21,655 nt of DNA from Kaiparowitsia sp041742695. Lineage in GTDB: Bacteria; Cyanobacteriota; Cyanobacteriia; Elainellales; Elainellaceae. Both the position numbers and the translations under genes were made by a program. Positions 1 through 7,400 of this stretch are shown piece by piece. Position 1 is the first letter of the stretch. Each line of letters begins with the position of its first letter. Where the stretch lies: positions 1 to 21,655 of the forward strand of contig JBGTOF010000085.1 of the NCBI GenBank assembly GCA_041742695.1, given 5' to 3'. Under the pieces are notes generated by a model. It had not been told where the DNA came from, made no database searches, and saw only the letters and a program-made list of their open reading frames with translations.

Positions 1-21
1 GACTCTTTAACAGTCGCTTTT

Positions 22-51
22 TTAGCGTTAGACGCTATTAAAATAGCGTTA
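22..51. repeat. Overlapping TAGCGT/ACGCTA dyads
   Basis: TAGCGT at 23-28 pairs with ACGCTA at 32-37 across a 3-nt loop. The overlapping ACGCTATT at 32-39 pairs equally well with AATAGCGT at 42-49 across a 2-nt loop. The two hairpins share their middle arm and so exclude each other, and TAGCGTTA occurs twice in direct orientation. The cluster is AT-rich compared with its surroundings. It could be a multi-site operator, a small attenuator-like structure, or the end of an interspersed repeat cut by the window edge. No function can be assigned from the sequence. Confidence 0.5.
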
Positions 52-98
52 AAGGTTGAAAATTTTGGGTATTGGCTCTAGACTGAGGCAAGCAAAAC

Positions 99-139
99 GC
101 GATCGCCCCTTGTCTCTGGAAAAGCTTAGGGGCGATCGC
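99..139. repeat. Hairpin made of two inverted HIP1 sites
   Basis: A perfect 12-bp inverted repeat, GCGATCGCCCCT (99-110) and AGGGGCGATCGC (128-139), is separated by 17 nt. Each arm contains a complete HIP1 octamer. It lies 22 bp before the start of the small ORF at 162. There is no T-run on the plus-strand side, so it does not look like a terminator for rightward transcription. In the leader of the small gene it could form a stable mRNA structure. The pairing is seen directly; any role is inference. Confidence 0.55.
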
Positions 140-161
140 ACCCCATGACGAGGTGACGTTT

Positions 162-395
162 ATGATATCAACTTCAACCACCGTTCCTGATCTGCTCAGG
201 ACGGCCATTCCCGATGCGCCAACGGGGCGACAGCCCATTCGGATTTTGGTGTGTGGCGTGCCGTCTGGCGTGAATCACATCATCCATCAGCTCCACGTGC
301 TAGGCTTCGCCGACGCGGGGGAGTGGAGTCCGGCGTTGCCTGCCCCCCTTCACGGCGAAGTCATTCGCATTTTGGTGCGGTATTGGACGGTGTAG
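162..395 (+). CDS. Small conserved-looking hypothetical protein (77 aa)
   Basis: The start chosen is ATG 162, which has GAGG about eight bases upstream. A GTG at 153 in the same frame overlaps that ribosome site and is less likely. The N-terminus is low in structure (Ser/Thr/Pro). Residues from about 28 onward read as a compact alpha/beta segment containing RILVCGVPSGVNHIIHQLH and a GEWSPALPAP stretch. This resembles a short cyanobacterial protein type I recall as hypothetical, with an 'I-L-V-x-G-x-x-x-G-V' beginning and a 'GEWSP' middle; I cannot confirm the match. There is no signal peptide or membrane segment. It precedes hom in the same orientation with a 78-bp gap and could be co-transcribed. 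The function is unknown. Confidence 0.55.
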   Translation: MISTSTTVPDLLRTAIPDAPTGRQPIRILVCGVPSGVNHIIHQLHVLGFADAGEWSPALPAPLHGEVIRILVRYWTV

Positions 396-473
396 ACAGA
401 GGCGCTGCCCCCCTATTACAGGACGCCAAAGCCCTAAAATTGGTGAGGAACTGTTCTTGTATGGGTTGTAGAC

Positions 474-1814
474 GTGACGTTTAAAATTGGTTTGCTAGGG
501 TTGGGCACAGTGGGCACAGGCACAGCGGAGATCTTGCTGAGCCCGGCAATGCGGCATCCGCTGTTGCAAGAGGTGGAAATTGCGCGGGTGGGAGTGCGAT
601 CGCTCGACAAGCCCCGTTCTGTTGCGCTCCCTAGTCAGATCTATACCACTGACCTAGACGCTATCGTGACTGACCCGGCCATTGATGTAGTGGTGGAGGT
701 GATGGGCGGCATTGAACCGGCGCGATCGCTCATCCTCAAGGCGATCGCCCACGGCAAGCATGTGGTCACCGCCAACAAAGCCGTGATTTCGCGCCACGGC
801 AGCGAGATTTTTGACGCGGCCAACACGGCGGGCGTGTATGTCATGCTCGAAGCAGCGGTGGCGGGCGGCATTCCGGTGATTCAGCCCCTGAAACAGTCGC
901 TCAGCGTCAACCACATCCACCAAGTGATGGGCATCGTTAACGGCACCACCAACTATATCCTGACGCGGATGCAGGCCGAAGGGGCAGATTTTGACGCCGT
1001 GCTGGCCGATGCCCAGCGGTTGGGCTATGCCGAAGCCGACCCCTCTGCAGATGTCGATGGGCAAGATGCTGCCGATAAGATTGCGATTCTGGCCGCGCTG
1101 GCCTTTGGGGGCCGCGTCAAAATAGACGAGGTGTATTGTGAAGGCATTCGCCAAATCAGCCAGGCCGATATTGCCTATGCCGACCGACTGGGGTTTGTGA
1201 TTAAGCTGCTGGCGATCGCCCGCCGCGACTCTGATCTATCTAATTCATCTGATCCATCCGTCAACCCCACCCGCGACCGCGCCGATCAGCTTCAGGTTCG
1301 AGTGCATCCAACCCTGCTGCCTAAGCATCACCCCCTTGCCAGCGTCAACGATGTTTATAACGCCATTTTGGTAGAGGGCGACCCCCTCGGTCAGGTGATG
1401 CTGTTTGGGCGCGGTGCAGGCAAAGGCCCGACCGCCAGCGCCGTTGTCTCGGATATTCTAAATATCGTGGCGATTCTCAAAGCCAATGGCGGAGCCTCTG
1501 CCACCCTGCATCCTCTCTTTGCTTGCATTCACGAGCATTACTGCACCGTAAGCCCCATTGAATCGCTGGTGACGCGCTTTTATGCCCGATTTTTAACACG
1601 GGATATGCCAGGGGTGATTGGGCACATTGGCACCTGCTTTGGCAACCACAATGTCAGCCTAGAATCTATTGTGCAGATTGGGTTTCAGGATGGCTTGGCA
1701 GAGATTGTGCTGGTCACCCATGACGTGCGCGAAGGAGACTTTCGAACGGCGCTAGAGCAGATTCAAAACTATGACGAAGTGGCCGAGATTCCGAGTGTGT
1801 TACGGGTGATATAG
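474..1814 (+). CDS. hom: Homoserine dehydrogenase (EC 1.1.1.3)
   Basis: Catalyses NAD(P)H-dependent reduction of aspartate semialdehyde to homoserine in the cytoplasm, the branch point toward threonine and methionine. The Rossmann motif GLGTVGTG is at residues 9-16. The catalytic domain has NGTTNYIL (156-163), GYAEADPSADVDGQDAADK (184-202) and TANK (99-102). By comparison with the yeast enzyme, K102, E187, D198 and K202 occupy the active-site positions. Residues from about 365 form a C-terminal ACT domain (DMPGVIGHIGTCFG), which in this family carries feedback control. The start is GTG 474; no strong Shine-Dalgarno sequence is visible, but the reading MTFKIGLLGLGTVG gives the usual N-terminus. 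At 446 aa it is slightly long because of a Ser/Asp/Pro-rich insert at about residues 251-269. The identification is firm. Confidence 0.97.
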   Translation: MTFKIGLLGLGTVGTGTAEILLSPAMRHPLLQEVEIARVGVRSLDKPRSVALPSQIYTTDLDAIVTDPAIDVVVEVMGGIEPARSLILKAIAHGKHVVTANKAVISRHGSEIFDAANTAGVYVMLEAAVAGGIPVIQPLKQSLSVNHIHQVMGIVNGTTNYILTRMQAEGADFDAVLADAQRLGYAEADPSADVDGQDAADKIAILAALAFGGRVKIDEVYCEGIRQISQADIAYADRLGFVIKLLAIARRDSDLSNSSDPSVNPTRDRADQLQVRVHPTLLPKHHPLASVNDVYNAILVEGDPLGQVMLFGRGAGKGPTASAVVSDILNIVAILKANGGASATLHPLFACIHEHYCTVSPIESLVTRFYARFLTRDMPGVIGHIGTCFGNHNVSLESIVQIGFQDGLAEIVLVTHDVREGDFRTALEQIQNYDEVAEIPSVLRVI

Positions 1815-2062
1815 ACGTAAAAATACTCCCGTAGAGTGAAAAAAAATGACGGTCTCATGACGATATTTTCATCTTTAGAGAGATGCGAAGAGGTCGGAGG
1901 CGATCGCGCTCTATTCCTTTTAGAACTTGACCGATTATAAGGTCTCGCGCCACACTGAATTGTGTGCGTAATTATGAGACAAATTGGCTCTATATCCTTC
2001 TTTTAGAGCAGGTTTGGAGCAATTCTGTAATCATCATTACAGTTCTATGTGAAGGAGTGATC

Positions 2063-3574
2063 GTGAAACTTAACCTACTGCTCAAGCAGACTCTTCTGTC
2101 TTGCAGCATCGTCCTTTCAACGTTAATTGTGGGTCATCTGCCGTCTCTTGCCGAAACAGATACTGAACTTGAAACCAGCAATCTGACCGCCGATGAGGCA
2201 TTGGCTACCGAGATGCCTGTGGCCAGTGACGAGGCCACTGACGTTGCCCCAACCGCCATTGAGCCCGCTGCTGTTGAGGTAGATCCCGTCGCTGTTGAGC
2301 CTGTCCCAATTGAGTCGATGGAATCCATCGAGGCAGAACCCGCGACCAGTGAATTTAGCACCGATATAGATGCAGCCCCAGGCGCCACCGTTGAGACCGT
2401 GGACTCTGGGGTTGACATGATTGAAGCCGAGGGGGCGATCGCCGAAACGGCTGACGAGACAGATCTTCTGCCCACTCAGGTCGAACTACCCACCCGCGAA
2501 ACCGACATCACTCAGGATGCTGCTGGGGCAGATGGCAGGGTTGATTTGGATGCCGAATCGATGGATGCCACTGGCACCGCAGCCGATCTTCAGGTGGCGC
2601 CCCAAGCCCCTGGATTAGAGCCTGCAACCACCAACGGCACAATCCCTGGGCTGACGCTGCCCAGCAGCCAAGCGCAACGGCCGGGTGGGCTCGAGCAGCG
2701 CTACGTCTTTAGCTACATTGGCGTAGGCCCTAACCTGGGCATCACGGGTGGCCCTGCCATTGGTGAAACTGGGTTTGGTGTGCTTAGCAAAATCGCGCTA
2801 AACCCCTACCTCTCCTTCCGCCCCAGCGTGTTGATTGAGGATGAAGCATCCTTCTTGCTGCCTGTAACTTACGACTTCCCCATTGCAGCGCCGGGCGCTG
2901 GCTTTGCGCCCTTCTTAGGCGGTGGCGTGGTGATTAACACCGGGGATGGCGATACCTTTGGCTTGCTGCTGACGGGGGGTATTGATGTGCCCATCTCAGA
3001 CACTATTGTCATTTCTGCGGCTGCCAACCTGGCTCCCTTTGACGATGTTGATTTGGGAGTAGTGTTTGGCCTTAACTACATCTTTGATTCGAACACGGTG
3101 ATTACCCGCGCGGCTGAAGATGTGGCAATTGATGCGGTGACCGGCGTGGCTCAGGCGATTCCGCCCGGACGCGCGGTTAATCCCAGTTTTATCGGGGCGG
3201 GCGGCAACATTGGTCTGGGTGGAGACACCGCATTGTCAGACAGCGCCTTTGGCATTTTTAGCAAGTTCACCATTTCTGACTTTGTGTCGGTGCGGCCAGG
3301 GCTGCTGTTCAACGACGATGTCACGCTGTTGTTGCCGGTTACCTATGACTTTGCCCCGTTCACGACTGATTTCATTACCCTAGCTCCGTATCTGGGGGCT
3401 GGGGTTGCGCTCACCTTTGACAATGATACCGACGTGGATTTGCTGCTTTCTGCTGGGGTTGATATCCCAATCACGAACACGCTCGCGCTAACCAGTGGCG
3501 TTAATTTTGCAGTGCTAGACAGCTTTGATATCGGCGTATCAATCGGCTTAGTTTACCTATTTAGCCCCTTCTAA
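2063..3574 (+). CDS. Exported protein: acidic stalk plus two tandem barrel-like domains
   Basis: The start GTG 2063 is chosen because GAAGGAG lies 6-12 bases upstream and the product then begins with a textbook signal peptide. The same frame stays open back to 1964, but that extension would bury the signal. Residues 1-30 are the signal: KLN, a hydrophobic core, then a cut near SLA/ET. Residues about 31-200 are a very acidic Ala/Val/Glu/Thr/Pro-rich segment without predicted fold. Two related domains follow, about 214-346 and 376-503. Both carry Y/F-IG-x-G-x-N-x-G, a F-x-SK segment, S-x-RP-x-x-L, LLPVTYDF, PxLGxGV and GxDxPI motifs, and alternating beta-strand patterning. The protein ends in Phe, typical of outer-membrane beta-barrel proteins. 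It is probably an outer-membrane or periplasmic-surface protein of unknown function. It is not a TpsB transporter (too small, no POTRA). Confidence 0.8.
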   Translation: MKLNLLLKQTLLSCSIVLSTLIVGHLPSLAETDTELETSNLTADEALATEMPVASDEATDVAPTAIEPAAVEVDPVAVEPVPIESMESIEAEPATSEFSTDIDAAPGATVETVDSGVDMIEAEGAIAETADETDLLPTQVELPTRETDITQDAAGADGRVDLDAESMDATGTAADLQVAPQAPGLEPATTNGTIPGLTLPSSQAQRPGGLEQRYVFSYIGVGPNLGITGGPAIGETGFGVLSKIALNPYLSFRPSVLIEDEASFLLPVTYDFPIAAPGAGFAPFLGGGVVINTGDGDTFGLLLTGGIDVPISDTIVISAAANLAPFDDVDLGVVFGLNYIFDSNTVITRAAEDVAIDAVTGVAQAIPPGRAVNPSFIGAGGNIGLGGDTALSDSAFGIFSKFTISDFVSVRPGLLFNDDVTLLLPVTYDFAPFTTDFITLAPYLGAGVALTFDNDTDVDLLLSAGVDIPITNTLALTSGVNFAVLDSFDIGVSIGLVYLFSPF

Positions 3575-3630
3575 ATTGGCAGCGCATCGCGCTTTCAACT
3601 AACAAGCTCAACGCTAGAAGCACTCTATGT

Positions 3631-3669
3631 TAAATCGCTGCATGGCATAGCCACGCAGCGATTTATAGT
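3631..3669 (+). terminator. Rho-independent-like terminator after the barrel protein gene
   Basis: The arm TAAATCGCTGC (3631-3641) pairs perfectly with GCAGCGATTTA (3655-3665). Inside it TGGC/GCCA adds four more pairs with an ATA loop, so the stem is about 15 pairs with one A/C mismatch. A short T-rich stretch (TAGTTTT) follows. It lies 57 bp after the stop codon. The structure is seen directly; termination is the likely role. Confidence 0.7.
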
Positions 3670-3753
3670 TTTGGCACAGGGGTTTGGACGACCTGCAGAC
3701 AGAAACGGGCGATCGCCCCTTGCCCCACGAATAAACCTCCCCTCATACCTCAA

Positions 3754-4254
3754 ATGTCTATCGAACTTTACCTAATCCGCCACGGCCTTGCTGGAGAGCA
3801 TGGCACCTATGCCAACGACGACGAGCGTCCGCTGACCCCCGAGGGACAGCAAAAAACCAAGCGCGTGGCCGAAAAGCTGCGATCGCTCGATTTAGGGATC
3901 AACCTAATGCTGACGAGCCCCTTAGTGCGCGCGCGGCAAACCGCTGAGATTCTCTACAGCGCAGGCGTCGGCGCTCAGCTTCAGGAATCTGCTGACCTGG
4001 CCCCAACCGGAACCCTAGAACACTGGCTAGGCTGGTTTGATCAGTGGCGGCAAACGGCAGACCAACGGCTGGCGCTGGTGGGGCATGAGCCTTGCCTAAG
4101 CGAGTGGGCGGAGCAGTTGCTTTGGGGCTCAGTGGCCCACAGCATCGTGATAAAAAAAGCTGGCGTCATTGGGCTGCTGCTGCCAGAAACGGGCGATCCG
4201 CGTGGGGAGAGTCAATTGTTTTGGCTAACGCCGCCGCGCCTGCTGCTGGCGTAA
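3754..4254 (+). CDS. sixA: Phosphohistidine phosphatase, SixA family
   Basis: A 166-residue histidine-phosphatase-superfamily protein close in length to SixA. The catalytic RHG triad is at residues 9-11 (LIRHGLAGEHG), with H10 the nucleophile. The second conserved block LTSPLVRARQTAEIL (53-67) supplies arginines R59 and R61 for phosphate binding, and LVGHEP (108-113) gives the second active-site histidine, H111. SixA proteins remove phosphate from histidine residues of HPt-type phosphotransfer domains or related carriers; the partner here cannot be inferred because no histidine kinase is nearby. The start ATG 3754 has no clear Shine-Dalgarno sequence, but it begins directly with the MSIELYLIRHG beta-strand expected for the family. 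A broader phosphoglycerate-mutase-like phosphatase role is the main alternative. Confidence 0.9.
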   Translation: MSIELYLIRHGLAGEHGTYANDDERPLTPEGQQKTKRVAEKLRSLDLGINLMLTSPLVRARQTAEILYSAGVGAQLQESADLAPTGTLEHWLGWFDQWRQTADQRLALVGHEPCLSEWAEQLLWGSVAHSIVIKKAGVIGLLLPETGDPRGESQLFWLTPPRLLLA

Positions 4255-4381
4255 CCAGGTCACGGCTTTTTCCCTAGAGACTGATGCCGCAGGCGGCACG
4301 CAACAGAACGACACATCGGCTAAACCGCTTGGTATGAGGGCGATCGCCCCTCATCTGAGAGCTCACACCTTGCCTACCCCG

Positions 4382-4410
4382 TTGACAGATGAAGACTTCT
4401 CCGAAACATT
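4382..4410 (+). promoter_or_regulatory. Possible sigma70-type promoter for the TPS exoprotein
   Basis: A perfect TTGACA (4382-4387) is followed after 17 bases by AACATT (4405-4410), a weak -10 that matches three of six consensus positions. Transcription from here would leave a leader of about 60 nt before ATG 4477. The -35 is good and the spacing ideal, but the poor -10 makes this only a candidate. Confidence 0.3.
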
Positions 4411-4476
4411 AGGGAAGTCCATCTTGTTGCAACAAAATAACGCGGGCAAATCCACGCTGGGTGGCTAGGGGGGCGT

Positions 4477-7400
4477 ATGACGGCAGGCGGAATGCAGGGT
4501 CGGCTGGCGATAGAACTAATGGGACTGGCGATCGCCCTGGGCAGCGCTTGGCGACTGATGCCGGGGGCGATCGCCCAGATTACCCCCAATGCCACCTGGG
4601 GCCCCGAAGCCTCGACCGTGACCACTGTGGCCCCCAACCAGATCGAAATCGACGGGGGGGCAGCGCGCGCCACGAATCTATTTCATGACTTTGCCGATTT
4701 TAATATCGCGCCGAATGGCAGCGTTTACTTTCGCAACCCAGCGGGCATCGACACTATTATCACGCGAGTCACCGGCGGCACGGCGTCTACCCTAGATGGC
4801 GTGCTGGGCGTATTAGGCCCTGCCGATTTGTTTTTGCTCAACCCCAGCGGCATTGTGTTCGGCGCGAATGCGGCGCTCGATCTGCGCGGAGCGTTCGTGG
4901 CGTCTACCGCCAGTGGCCTGCAGTTTGGCACGCAGGGCCTGTTTCCGGTGCAGGGGGTCACCGCGCCCCCGCTGCTCACCATTCAACCGACGGCGCTGCA
5001 ATTTACAGCGGAGGCTACGGCGATCGCCCCGATCACCCTTCAGCCGGGGGCATCTCTAGCCGCAGATCCGGGTCAAAGTCTGCTGCTGGTGGGCGGCGAT
5101 GTGACGCTCAACAACGGCAGCGTATCGGCGCTGGGCGGCCACCTCACCCTAGCTGCAGTAGGTGGTTCTGGCGCTGTCGCCCTCGATCGGGAGGGCGATC
5201 GCCTCACGGGTCAGGCTCCCGGTGCATCGCGGGCCGACATCACGTTGACCAACGTCAGCCAACTCAACGCAGCAGCGGGCGGTGGCAGCATTACGCTATT
5301 TGCGCAGGATCTCTCCCTGGATAATGAAAGCCAGATTGTGGGGGGCATTGCCGACAACTTGGGTTTAACGGCCTTGCCGGGTGCCACCCTTCGCCTCAAC
5401 GCCACCGGAGCAACCCGCCTCGACAATCGCAGCCGCATTCGCAGCGGCACAGGCAGCGGCAGCAGTGCCCCTAGTAGCGGCGATATTCAAGTGCAAACCC
5501 GCACGCTCGACCTGCAAAACGGCAGCGCGATCGTGATGGATCATCAGGGGGGTGGCGCTGCAGGGCAAATGACAATTAACGCCAGCGACTCTGCAACGCT
5601 CTCGGGCTGTTCGCCCCCTCAGGGGGCCAACGGGTGCGATTTTTTTGATCGCGACACGCTTAGCCGCATTAGGGCCGAGATGGGCGAGTTAGCAACGGGC
5701 ACCGCCGGGCAGATTCGTGTCACCACGCCCACGCTGACGATGGATCAGTTTGCTCAGATCAGCTCCTTTTCGGAGGGAGGCACCACGGCCAGCGCGCTGG
5801 TGGTGAATGTTGATACTGCCACGCTGACTAATGCAGCACGCATCATCAGCCGGGCCATTGGCGAAGGCAATTCTGGGTCGGTGCAGGTGAATGCAACGGG
5901 TACGATTCGGCTCTCGGGGCGGGAGCGATCGCTCGATCCCCAGGGGCGTCGTCGTGATATTGAAAGTGGCATCTATTCAGATACTGCCGAAGATGGCACC
6001 ACCGGCAGCGGCGGCGCGCTCTTCATCACCGCCGATCGGCTGCGGGTTACAAATCGCGCAGAGGTGAGTGGCGAAACGCGAGGACTGGGCAATGGCGGGG
6101 CAATTTTTATCACCGCCAACGCCGTAGAAGTGACGAATCGGGGGCAAATTATTACCCGCACGACGCAGAATGTGGATGGGGTATCGGGCGATGCAGGTCA
6201 CATCACGATCAACACGCGGGGCGGCGATCGCGGCGGCACGGTGTCAGTGCTAGATGATTCCAGCCGCATTATTGCTGAGGTGGGTGAAAATTCGGCGGGG
6301 AACGGCGGCACCGTGCGCATCGATACAGGAACGCTGACGGTGAATGGTCGAGCGTTGGTGACGGCGGGTAATCGCTCGCGCCTTGCGGCCAACAGCCAGG
6401 GCGGAGACGTGGTCGTAACGGCAGACGAGGTGCGGCTGTTGCGGGGCGGGCGGCTAGAAGCCCGCACAGACGCCAGAGGCAATGGCGGCAATATTACAGT
6501 GAATACGAATGGGGGGCTCGTCTACATTGCTGGACGTCGCCGAAATATCGAAAGCGGTATGCGTGCCGATGCCGTGCCGGGCGGCAGCTTTCGCGATGAT
6601 GTAACCGAAACAGGGGATATTCAGATTACAACCAGGCGGTTTATCGCCGAAGACGGGGCAGAACTGGGCACTGAGCACCGCGGCACGGGGCAAAGCGGCA
6701 CTGTCACGCTTACGGCTGAGCGGATTCGCATCAGCGGGGGCAGCACTATTTTTGCCCAAGTGCAGCGGCAGGCCGTTGGGGGCAACATCATCATCAACGG
6801 GCAAGGGGGCACGATTCTGCTAACGGGACGAGGCACGGCGCTGTCTGCAGCAACAGCGGGCACGGGCAACGCAGGTACGGTGTCTATCCGTAATGCCGAC
6901 ACAGTGCGGGTTGTAGACCAAGCCCAGATTGTGACGGAAACTCGAACCTCTGGGTCTGGGGATGGCGGGCCCGTGACAATTCAAGCAGGGCGGCTGATTG
7001 TGCGCGGGCAATCGCGCGTGTCAGCCAGCAACCGCTCTCGTGAGCAACCCGGCAGCCAGGGGGGAAATGTATCCGTCCTAGCGAACCAGGTGTTGTTGCT
7101 AGACGGCGGGCGGCTAGAAGCGCGCACCACAGGGGTAGGCAACGGTGGCAGCGTGCAGGTCAATACTCAGGGTGGGCAGGTCTATGCAGCGGGGCGGGTT
7201 GACGAGATTGAAAGCGGTATAAGGGCAGACGCCATTCCCGACTCTGGCTTTGAGGATGCGCCCACCCAAGCTGGTAACATCATCATCCGCACCGGAGCGC
7301 TGATTGCGGAAGATGAAGCTGAAATCGCGGTTGAGCATCGCGGCAGTGGTCAGGGCGGCACCGCCACCATCACCGCAAGGCGAATCCGCTTGGGCAGCGG

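Noticed and set aside
654..1154. Minus-strand 166-codon ORF
   Set aside because: Complete antisense overlap with hom, whose motifs are certain; the His/Arg/Asp-rich product has no recognisable feature.
1964..2062. N-terminal extension of the barrel protein from GTG 1964
   Set aside because: No ribosome site there, and it would place 33 residues ahead of a clear signal peptide; GTG 2063 has GAAGGAG upstream.
2063..3574. Barrel protein as the TpsB partner of the exoprotein
   Set aside because: At about 290 barrel residues it is far too small, has no POTRA domains, and the two-domain repeat does not resemble FhaC/ShlB.
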